Below, in pieces: positions 16,224-24,583 of a stretch of 64,000 nt of DNA. The notes below the pieces were generated by a model, which worked only from the letters and a program-made list of their open reading frames with translations, had not been told where the DNA came from and did not search any database. Source of the stretch: Gammaproteobacteria bacterium (GTDB lineage: Bacteria > Pseudomonadota > Gammaproteobacteria > VBWC01); the NCBI GenBank assembly GCA_006218035.1, contig VBWC01000004.1:159537-223536 (forward strand). The letters are read 5' to 3'. How positions within the stretch are numbered: position 1 is the first letter of the stretch; each line of letters opens with the position of its first letter. The translations under genes and the position numbers were made by a program.

Positions 16224-17737
16224 GCCTGGCCTCCGTTCTGTGCGATCGTGGCGAGCAAGACCTTGCCCTTGGCCGTCAGGCGGTATTTCTGAAGGCGGCT
16301 ATTGGGCTTGTCGGGGAGAGTGTATTCGATGGTCTGATCACCCAAGAGGACGCGAATCACCTTGTTCAACTGGCCTGAGATTTCCTTTTGGCCCAGGCGC
16401 GCCGACAACTCGGCTTTACTCAAGGGAGATGCCGTGAGGTAGCGCAGAACCCGAATCTCCAAGGACTCTGGCTGTGACTCTGGCTGTGACTCTGGCTGCG
16501 CTTTCCCGCCAACCACCTCAAACGCCCGGCCCGGCTTGCGTCGGATGGTGGTGACAAAGCCGTCGGTCAGGCTGAACTCCGGCTCGGCAAGCCCCGCATT
16601 TTTGCAGCGTTCAATCATGTCGCCCGTGCCGGTACCCATGCGTTCGATATATTTGGTGAGGTAAAGGGGTTCGGCGAGCAGCGGGTTGCCGGGGACGGAG
16701 CCGTGGGGATGGCGGAGTTTCTCCAGCGTGAGCGAGGGCGGAAGGGTGCCGGGGTTCCAGATTTCCAGCCGGTCAGAGAAAAGCATGACCTGGACGCTGC
16801 CGTTGCTGGTGTAGTCACGATGAGCCACGGCGTTGACGATGGCTTCCCTGACAACTTCCGGTGGCATTTCGTATTCCACCGGCGCCTGCGTTCCGTGTTC
16901 ACGCGTGCCGACTGCGAGGCTGATCTTTGATAAAACGAAATCGACCGCCTGATCCACCAGATCGAAGGCCGTTCCTTTGTAAACCTGATAGGACGGAATC
17001 GGTTTGCGGACTTCGGTGCCGTGGAAATGGGCGCACTTAATTTCAGATGAAATCAGGAAACGCTGGGGCGTGTACCCGAAGAGGAGAATGGCGGCGTGGG
17101 TGGGCCGGCCTTTGTTCAGCAGGTTCAAATGCTGGAGCACGTGCTCGGGGGCTGTGTCCTCCGCCAGGGGGAATCCACGGGCACGTCGCGCAACTCCCAC
17201 GAAGCGCCGGATCCTGTCGGCAGAGAGATCGTCCATGTCGGCATCCGGGCAGACGGCGGCGTCGAAGGGACCGACGCGGAGCAGTTCCTTCACGGCCAGG
17301 TAGTCCACCAGGCTCGCGTACACGGAAGGGATCAGCTCGGCCACAGTGGTAAACCGGCGGCGAATCAACTGCGCGCCCACTGCCGCCATCAGCGCCCGCA
17401 TCTTCGGGTGCTTATCCTCATCGTTGGCGCCTTTGACGAAGACAAGGCGGTGTTTACCCAGCCGGGTCGCTTCGTCGAATTCGCGTTGCGTCGGGGATAG
17501 GCCATCGGCGTCTTGCGCGCCGTATTCGTTGCCCAGTAAAGCCAAATAGACGTCGCAGCGGCGGACTTCCTCCAGATAGACGGCATCGGCACGACGGTCG
17601 CTCGCGGGGATGTCCTCAAACAGAAACACATCAAAGAAACGGCTCAGCAGGGCATCGCCAAGAATGTAGGCCTTGAGCGCCTGGCGCTCTTCGGCGAATT
17701 CCTTTTGTACACCGCTGATGAATATCCGCTGCTTCAT
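16220..17737 (-). CDS. DUF4062 - RecG-like ATP-binding - winged-helix protein
   Basis: A 505-residue composite protein. Residues 1-110 match DUF4062 (I-F-I-S-G-V-Q-K-E-F-A-E-E-R, D-V-Y-L-A-L-L-G-N-E-Y-G), a Rossmann/TIR-like module common in signalling and defence proteins. The middle resembles the ATP-binding domain of RecG-like regulators (R-E-A-I-V-N-A-V-A-H-R-D-Y, then E-I-W-N-P-G-T-L-P and G-T-G-T-G-D-M-I). A short S-Q-P-E repeat precedes a C-terminal winged helix. Such proteins often lie in restriction loci with unknown roles. Both ends overlap neighbours by four bases (hsdM upstream, the zinc-ribbon gene downstream). The S-Q-P-E region is encoded by a 12-bp tandem repeat at 16464-16499. 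Confidence 0.82.
   Translation of the reverse strand: MKQRIFISGVQKEFAEERQALKAYILGDALLSRFFDVFLFEDIPASDRRADAVYLEEVRRCDVYLALLGNEYGAQDADGLSPTQREFDEATRLGKHRLVFVKGANDEDKHPKMRALMAAVGAQLIRRRFTTVAELIPSVYASLVDYLAVKELLRVGPFDAAVCPDADMDDLSADRIRRFVGVARRARGFPLAEDTAPEHVLQHLNLLNKGRPTHAAILLFGYTPQRFLISSEIKCAHFHGTEVRKPIPSYQVYKGTAFDLVDQAVDFVLSKISLAVGTREHGTQAPVEYEMPPEVVREAIVNAVAHRDYTSNGSVQVMLFSDRLEIWNPGTLPPSLTLEKLRHPHGSVPGNPLLAEPLYLTKYIERMGTGTGDMIERCKNAGLAEPEFSLTDGFVTTIRRKPGRAFEVVGGKAQPESQPESQPESLEIRVLRYLTASPLSKAELSARLGQKEISGQLNKVIRVLLGDQTIEYTLPDKPNSRLQKYRLTAKGKVLLATIAQNGGQA
16464..16499 (-). repeat. Three tandem 12-bp units inside the DUF4062 gene
   Basis: GACTCTGGCTGT is repeated three times in a row (last unit ends in C), coding for S-Q-P-E repeats between the ATP-binding and winged-helix parts. 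The unit is a multiple of three, so copy-number change alters linker length and not frame. Confidence 0.75.
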
Positions 17738-19305
17738 GGCGATGATGCACCGATTTTGGCCAGAACGGCCCTTAGCGCCTTATCCGTCGCCCGCGCTTCG
17801 TCCTCCAACACCTCCAACTCCTCCACAATTTCCGCAATCGGCCGGTATTCCTCGCCCTCGCCCGTGTGGATGTAACGACTGGGCGAGATGTTGAAGTCGT
17901 TCTTGGCGACCTCCTCGCGGGTGACAATGCGCGAATACTTATCCACTTCCTTCCACGCGGTGAAAGCGTCAGCGATGCGAATGATGGCGTCTTCGGGGAT
18001 GTAGTTCTTGGGGTCGCCCTTTACGAACTCGCGGCTGGCGTTGAGCAGGAACAGCTTGCCCTGGTGCTCTTTGGGCTTCGATTTGTGCAGCACGATGACG
18101 ATGCCCGGCGCGGTGGTGTTGTAGAACAGGTTCTCCGGCAGGTAGAGCACGCCCTCGATGAGGTCCTGCTCCACGAACCAGCGGCGCACTTCTTTTTCCT
18201 TGTTGGTGTTGGCGTTGCCGCTGCCGCGCGAGGCGGCACCGGTGTCGAGCACCACGGCGGCGCGGCCCTTGCCGTTGAGGCTCGCGAGGATGTGCTGCAT
18301 CCAGCCCCAGTCAGCCTTGCCGCCGGGGTAGCCGGCACCTTTGGGGAAACGGTCGAGTTCGTCGGCGTCGTAGTCCTTTTCCTTGAACTCGGTCTGGTTC
18401 CACATGGGGTTGGCCACGACGCGGTCGAAGGTCTGGAGGCGGTTGCGCCCGTTTTTACTTTGGCGGAATTTTGGCTTACGGAAGGTGTCGCCGATCTGAA
18501 TCTCGCCTTCCATGTCGTGGATGATCATGTTCATGTTGGCCATGGCCCAGGTGCCGGGCTCGTTTTCCTGGCCGTAGAGCTTGGCGGGCGCAAATTTCTT
18601 CTTCGAGCGCAGGTTCATCTTTTCCTGCAACACCAGCTCGCACTTGATGAGCAGGCCGGCAGAGCCGCAGCAGGGGTCGTACACGTCCATGCCCGGCTCG
18701 ATGTCCATGATGTGAGCCATGACGAGGCCGACCTCGGCGGGGGTGTAGAACTCGCCCGCGCTCTGGCCCGAGCCTTCCGCGAACTTGCGAATGAGGTATT
18801 CGTAGCTGCGGCCGATGATGTCAGGCTCCACGTCTTTGAGGCCAAGACGCTTGGCGCTGATGGCCTCGATGAGGTTGGAAAGGCGATCGTCGTCGAGGTC
18901 ACGCTGACCGTGGGTGGTGGCGTTGAAGTCCACGCGGTCGATGATGCCCTTGAGCAGCGGGTTGGCGTCGGCAATGGCGCGCAGGTCGGTGGTGAGGGTC
19001 TCGCCGATTTTGTCCGAGAGCGTGCGGATGACCGACCACACTGCATCATCCGTGTTCTTTGGCTCCAACGGTAGATAAAAGCGCACGAGCTTCTTGTCGC
19101 GCTTGACCAGTTTGAAGGCCTTGGCGCGCGAACCGACTTCCTGGGCAATGCGGTTCAGCTCGTCATCGAAGACATCGCAAAGACGTTTGGTGAAAATCAG
19201 CGGGAGGATGAACTCCTTGTATTTCGCGGCGTCCTTCGCGCCGCGGATGGAGCAGGCGGCAGCCCAAATCCAGGACTCAAGGGATCTGTCTTTTTCAGGC
19301 AACAT
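17734..19305 (-). CDS. hsdM: Type I restriction-modification methyltransferase (N6-adenine)
   Basis: A 523-residue N6-adenine methyltransferase that, with HsdS, protects host DNA. The N-terminal helical domain (HsdM_N) is followed by Q-S-A-G-E-F-Y-T-P-A-E-V, the SAM-binding motif Y-D-P-C-C-G-S-A-G (about 209-217) and the catalytic motif A-N-P-M-W (about 298-302), a variant of the usual N-P-P-F/Y. It opens the nine-gene operon. The 200 bases upstream (19306-19506) to folK must hold its promoter, but no clear consensus boxes are visible. The stop overlaps the start of the DUF4062 gene by four bases. Confidence 0.95.
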   Translation of the reverse strand: MLPEKDRSLESWIWAAACSIRGAKDAAKYKEFILPLIFTKRLCDVFDDELNRIAQEVGSRAKAFKLVKRDKKLVRFYLPLEPKNTDDAVWSVIRTLSDKIGETLTTDLRAIADANPLLKGIIDRVDFNATTHGQRDLDDDRLSNLIEAISAKRLGLKDVEPDIIGRSYEYLIRKFAEGSGQSAGEFYTPAEVGLVMAHIMDIEPGMDVYDPCCGSAGLLIKCELVLQEKMNLRSKKKFAPAKLYGQENEPGTWAMANMNMIIHDMEGEIQIGDTFRKPKFRQSKNGRNRLQTFDRVVANPMWNQTEFKEKDYDADELDRFPKGAGYPGGKADWGWMQHILASLNGKGRAAVVLDTGAASRGSGNANTNKEKEVRRWFVEQDLIEGVLYLPENLFYNTTAPGIVIVLHKSKPKEHQGKLFLLNASREFVKGDPKNYIPEDAIIRIADAFTAWKEVDKYSRIVTREEVAKNDFNISPSRYIHTGEGEEYRPIAEIVEELEVLEDEARATDKALRAVLAKIGASSP

Positions 19306-19506
19306 ATTTGCTGCTCGCTCTATTTTTTGACGCCATCGATAAGTGTTCCTGCCAGACCCAGAGGTTGCCTGATTACTTGTCTTTTTCTTTCAGGCCATGC
19401 GAACCCGTTTTCGCTTTTCACACTATCGCGCGCAAGACCGGGAGACCTGACCTGAAGCCTCCGGAAGCAAAGGCATCCGTGAAAAGTTGCCAGTGCTCAT
19501 TTATAC

Positions 19507-19998
19507 CTACGACAACGGGACGTCGACCGCCCACAGCGGCTGCTTCGCCTTGTTGAACTCGTGCCAGAGCTCGGCGAAACGCCGGCCGGTCACCGGGTGC
19601 CGCTCGTTTGCGGCGATTTCGGTCAGCGGGGCCAGCACGAAGGCGTAGTCGGTGATGTCGTCGCGCGGCACCTGCACCGTGTCGGATGCCAGGACGAGAT
19701 CGCCGAACAATAGCAGGTCCAGGTCGATGGTCCGCGCACTGAAGCGCGGCGCCGCCCGGTCGCGCCGTTGCCGGTTTTCAACGTTGTGCAGGAATGCGGC
19801 GACGCTGTCGACAGTGTCCTCTGTGTCGAAACCGACGACGAGGTTATAAAAATTCTCGCCGGTAAAACCGACCGGCGCGCTTTCGTAGACCGACGAAACC
19901 GTCAGCTCGCCGTAGTGCTGCCGTAACGCGTCGACCGCGGTCCGTATATTGGCCACCCGATCGATGTTGCTGCCGATACTGACGTAGACCAGGGTCAT
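19507..19998 (-). CDS. folK: 2-amino-4-hydroxy-6-hydroxymethyldihydropteridine pyrophosphokinase
   Basis: HPPK transfers pyrophosphate from ATP to 6-hydroxymethyl-dihydropterin in folate synthesis. The 163-residue product shows V-Y-V-S-I-G-S-N-I, S-S-V-Y-E-S-A-P-V-G, and the metal/ATP-binding segment F-S-A-R-T-I-D-L-D-L-L-L-F-G. V-P-R-D-D-I-T-D-Y-A-F-V-L-A-P-L-T-E-I-A matches the family end. It follows folB with a one-base gap, so the two steps are expressed together. The operon runs toward the defence island. The pteridine reductase that would normally be its neighbour is beyond that island. Confidence 0.95.
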   Translation of the reverse strand: MTLVYVSIGSNIDRVANIRTAVDALRQHYGELTVSSVYESAPVGFTGENFYNLVVGFDTEDTVDSVAAFLHNVENRQRRDRAAPRFSARTIDLDLLLFGDLVLASDTVQVPRDDITDYAFVLAPLTEIAANERHPVTGRRFAELWHEFNKAKQPLWAVDVPLS

Positions 19999-19999
19999 G

Positions 20000-20356
20000 T
20001 CAGGGTCGCGTGCCGCGCTCTATAATCACACCGACATCCCGCGCACCGCGCACCGCGCCCTGCTTGTTGACGCACAGGCGCAACCACGGCACCTGGAATT
20101 CCTCAAGGACTATCCCGGCACAACGTTCCGCCAGCGTCTCCACCAGCTGAAATTCGCTGTGGCCGACAAAGTCGATCAACCGTTTCGCCACAGCCTTGTA
20201 ATCCAGCGTATCGTGGATGTCGTCGCTGGCGGCCGCCTTGCGGATGTCGGCTGACATCTCGATATCGAACACGATGGTCTGCCGGATGCGGCGCTCCCAG
20301 TCGAACACGCCGATGATGGTCTCGATTCTTAGATCCCGGAGATAGATAATATCCAT
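20000..20356 (-). CDS. folB: Dihydroneopterin aldolase
   Basis: A 118-residue enzyme that cleaves dihydroneopterin to hydroxymethyl-dihydropterin and glycolaldehyde. Typical segments are D-I-I-Y-L-R-D-L-R-I-E-T-I-I-G-V-F-D-W-E-R, D-T-L-D-Y-K-A-V-A-K-R and V-E-T-L-A-E-R-C-A. It precedes folK in an operon, and the promoter must lie in the 269-base gap shared with divergent plsY. Confidence 0.95.
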   Translation of the reverse strand: MDIIYLRDLRIETIIGVFDWERRIRQTIVFDIEMSADIRKAAASDDIHDTLDYKAVAKRLIDFVGHSEFQLVETLAERCAGIVLEEFQVPWLRLCVNKQGAVRGARDVGVIIERGTRP

Positions 20357-20429
20357 AGCTGCTTTTTAGTGGGCGAAAATCAAGGAGCCATATTATGATG
20401 ATCGAGCATTACCTGCACGCCTGAATACT

Positions 20430-20558
20430 GTCATTCCCGCGAAAGCGCGACTGCATGGATGCAGGAGGTAGAGCGGCGTCTGGAACAGCCGCCGAGGAAT
20501 CCAGTCGCACTAACGACCACTGGATTCCGGGGCTCCGCTGCGCTCCGCCCGGAATGAC
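20430..20558. repeat. Interspersed palindromic repeat between folB and plsY
   Basis: The element begins GTCATTCCCG (20430) and ends CGGAATGAC (20558), a near-perfect terminal inverted repeat. Inside is a perfect 10-bp stem, GGAATCCAGT (20496-20505) with ACTGGATTCC (20519-20528). The GTCATTCCCGCG...GGATTCC...GGAATGAC pattern is a widespread MITE-like intergenic repeat of proteobacteria. No coding sequence is present. Confidence 0.75.
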
Positions 20559-20625
20559 GAATAATTCGGGATTTCCCGAGAAAATGCACTATAGATGTTA
20601 ACAACAAGAAGAATCAAATAGGACC

Positions 20626-21219
20626 ATGGATCTCGCCACTGCCGTCATACTGATCGTCATCGCCTATCTGCTGGGTTCGTTGTCCAGCGCGATTATCGTT
20701 TGCCGGATCCTGGGCTTTCCTGACCCGCGCACGCAGGGCTCGGGCAATCCCGGCGCGACGAATGTACTGCGCTACGGTGGCAAGAAGGCGGCGATCATCG
20801 TGCTGCTCGGCGATATGCTGAAAGGTCTGTTGCCGGTGGCCGCGGCGCAGTGGCTGGGCCTGGCCGATGGCTGGCTCGCACTGGTCGCGTTCGCCGCGTT
20901 TCTCGGCCATTTATATCCGGTGTTCTTTGGCTTCGAGGGGGGCAAAGGCGTCGCCACTGCGCTGGGCGTCATGCTTGGCCTGTCATGGCCCGCCGGTCTG
21001 GCGGTACTGGGCACGTGGCTGGCGACGGCGTTTGTGTTCCGTTACTCATCGCTTGCGGCCTTGACCGCGACATTGCTTGCGCCGTTGTATGTGTGGCTGA
21101 TACTCGGCTCGGCGGAGATACTGGCGATGGTCGTCGTCATGGGCTGCCTGTTGATCTGGCGCCATCGTTCAAACATCCGCAAGCTGCTGGATGGCAGCGA
21201 GGGCAAGATCGGCCGGTAA
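20626..21219 (+). CDS. plsY: Acyl-phosphate:glycerol-3-phosphate acyltransferase
   Basis: An integral inner-membrane enzyme (197 residues) that makes lysophosphatidate from acyl-phosphate at the first step of phospholipid synthesis. The three family motifs are seen: Y-L-L-G-S-L-S-S-A near the start, G-S-G-N-P-G-A-T-N-V-L-R and G-F-E-G-G-K-G-V-A-T-A-L-G. Several hydrophobic helices surround them. The ATG at 20626 has AGGA just upstream. It converges with tsaD, with a 14-base gap, as in many gammaproteobacteria. Confidence 0.95.
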   Translation: MDLATAVILIVIAYLLGSLSSAIIVCRILGFPDPRTQGSGNPGATNVLRYGGKKAAIIVLLGDMLKGLLPVAAAQWLGLADGWLALVAFAAFLGHLYPVFFGFEGGKGVATALGVMLGLSWPAGLAVLGTWLATAFVFRYSSLAALTATLLAPLYVWLILGSAEILAMVVVMGCLLIWRHRSNIRKLLDGSEGKIGR

Positions 21220-21233
21220 CGCCGTCGGCGCCT

Positions 21234-22256
21234 TTAGGCCGCCGGCGGACGCAGCTGTTGCATATCCCAGCGGGCACGCACGACGATATCGCGTGTTGCC
21301 GGCGCCTCACCGGCGGCGAGGCGCCGGCAACCGGCGTAGGCGATCATCGCGCCATTGTCGGTACAGAATTCCAGCCGCGGATAATACAGTGCGACAGCTT
21401 CCCGCCCGGCAAGTGTTGCCAGCCGCTCGCGTAACAACGTGTTCGCGCTGACACCGCCGGCGACGACCAGCCGTTTCAGTCCGGTCTGCGCGATCGCGCG
21501 GCGGCACTTGATCACCAGCGTGTCGACCACCGCTTCCTGAAACGCGCAGGCGATATCGGCCCGCGCCTGCGCATCGTCGCCGTGCTGTTGTACGGTGTTC
21601 GCCGCAAATGTTTTCAGCCCGCTGAAACTGAAGTCCAGCCCCTGGCGATGGGTCATCGGCCGGGGAAAGACGAATCGGCCCGGCACGCCGTTGGCCGCCA
21701 GCCGCGCCAGCGCCGGACCGCCGGGATAGGCCAGCCCCAACAGCTTCGCTGTCTTGTCAAAGGCCTCGCCGGCGGCGTCGTCCAGCGATTCGCCGAGCAA
21801 GCGGTAGGCGCCAATACCTGCCACGCGCAGCAACTGGGTATGTCCGCCGGATACCAGCAGCGCGAGAAACGGAAACGCCGGGGCGTCGGCTTCCATCAGC
21901 GGCGCAAGCAGATGCCCTTCCATATGATGAATCGCCAGTGCCGGTACGCGCCAGGCGAACGCCATGCTCTGCGCAACGGACGCGCCGACCAGTAACGCGC
22001 CGACCAGGCCCGGCCCGGCGGTATAGGCAATACCGTCGATATCCTCCGGCACGCTGCGCGCCTGCTGCATGACGGCCGTAACCAGCGGCAGCAGCTTGCG
22101 CACATGATCGCGCGAGGCAAGTTCGGGAACGACCCCGCCATAATCACGATGCAGTTCAACCTGGCTATGGAGTGCATGCGCCAGCAGTCCTGCCGCCTCG
22201 TCGTAGACGGCGACGGCGGTTTCGTCACAGGACGTTTCTATACCCAGAACACGCAT
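21234..22256 (-). CDS. tsaD: tRNA threonylcarbamoyladenosine transferase subunit TsaD
   Basis: The 340-residue catalytic subunit of the t6A37 tRNA modification complex (with TsaB and TsaE). It starts [14 protein letters not shown], has the iron/zinc ligands in H-H-M-E-G-H, and the sugar-kinase-fold motifs V-S-G-G-H-T-Q-L-L and [22 protein letters not shown] near the C-terminus is diagnostic. In gammaproteobacteria it is normally divergent from rpsU; here rpsU is 22.8 kb away, beyond an insertion. Confidence 0.97.
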   Translation of the reverse strand: MRVLGIETSCDETAVAVYDEAAGLLAHALHSQVELHRDYGGVVPELASRDHVRKLLPLVTAVMQQARSVPEDIDGIAYTAGPGLVGALLVGASVAQSMAFAWRVPALAIHHMEGHLLAPLMEADAPAFPFLALLVSGGHTQLLRVAGIGAYRLLGESLDDAAGEAFDKTAKLLGLAYPGGPALARLAANGVPGRFVFPRPMTHRQGLDFSFSGLKTFAANTVQQHGDDAQARADIACAFQEAVVDTLVIKCRRAIAQTGLKRLVVAGGVSANTLLRERLATLAGREAVALYYPRLEFCTDNGAMIAYAGCRRLAAGEAPATRDIVVRARWDMQQLRPPAA

Positions 22257-22443
22257 CGCAAGACCCTTCGGTTATCGCTGGAATCGGCCATGGTGCCGCC
22301 GATATCGTATATACTACGCGCCTCGCCGCCGGCCGGAGCACGCCCATAAACGCGCGCTGACAAGTAATGGCCTGTGTCAGATTAAACGCTTTAAAATAGC
22401 GCTGATGCGGCGCACGATCAAACTAAAAAACAGCCGACGTATT

Positions 22444-23700
<1,257 letters not shown>

Positions 23701-23707
23701 GTAACTC

Positions 23708-24469
23708 ATGTTGGCGGATACCTGGCATCTGTTTGGCAAGTACATGCGCATTACGCTGCGCATGCCGATGTGGACGTTTTTCACGCTGATCCAGCCATTG
23801 ATCTGGCTGGTGATCTTCGGCCAGTTATTCCGCAACATGTACCAGGCCTCGGTACCGGCCGGCGGGCACTACATGGATTTTCTGGTGCCGGGCATCGTGA
23901 TCATGACGGTACTGTTCGGTTCCGCGTGGTCGGGGGTCAGCCTGTTGCGGGACATCACCTCGGGCACCGTGGATCGGATGCTCGTATCACCGGTATCGCG
24001 CGTCGCCATTGTATTAAGCCGCGTACTGCACTCGGCGGCCCAGGTGGTGGTGCAGTCCGTCATCATTCTGCTGTTGGCCGTGCTGCTCGGCGCCAAGATC
24101 AGCCTGAATCCGCTGCATCTGGGCCTGATGCTGGTGATCGTGATGCTGCTCGGTATCGCGTTTGCGTCGGTGTCTAACGGTCTGGCCATCCTGTTGCAGA
24201 GAGAGGAACCGCTGGTCGCGATAGGCAACCTGATGACACTGCCGTTAATGCTGTTTTCTTCCGCGCTGATGCCGGTGGCGTTAATGCCGGAATGGATACG
24301 CACGGTCGCGCACTTCAATCCGATCGACCATGCCGTGGCGGCGGTACGATCCGTGCTGATCGCGCCGATGGATCCTGGCACCTACGGAATCGGTTTCGCC
24401 GTGGTCGCCGTGTTCGCGGCGGTCACCACGGGCTGGGCGATCAGCGCGTTCAATTCCTTGCGCGATTAG
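23708..24469 (+). CDS. ABC-2 type exporter permease
   Basis: The 253-residue membrane partner of the preceding ATPase. It has about six hydrophobic helices (for example W-T-F-F-T-L-I-Q-P-L-I-W-L-V-I-F-G) and the ABC-2 signature region S-A-L-M-P-V-A-L-M-P-E-W-I-R-T-V-A-H-F-N-P-I-D-H. These pairs move drugs, lipids or polysaccharide precursors from or across the inner membrane; the cargo cannot be told. It converges on the TPR-beta-barrel gene with about 114 bases between. Confidence 0.92.
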   Translation: MLADTWHLFGKYMRITLRMPMWTFFTLIQPLIWLVIFGQLFRNMYQASVPAGGHYMDFLVPGIVIMTVLFGSAWSGVSLLRDITSGTVDRMLVSPVSRVAIVLSRVLHSAAQVVVQSVIILLLAVLLGAKISLNPLHLGLMLVIVMLLGIAFASVSNGLAILLQREEPLVAIGNLMTLPLMLFSSALMPVALMPEWIRTVAHFNPIDHAVAAVRSVLIAPMDPGTYGIGFAVVAVFAAVTTGWAISAFNSLRD

Positions 24470-24583
24470 TGCAGCATTCGCCGCGCACTGCTTGCTTTGC
24501 TCGATGGTTCAAACAGTTTGCCAATTGCCGGAACAATGGTGGTGCGTCCATGCACCGCGCACAGGCTGTTTTTCCACCGCCTG

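Noticed and set aside
17866-19074. 402-codon open frame antisense to hsdM
   Set aside because: Shadow of the methyltransferase; low-complexity Val/Ala/Gly translation.
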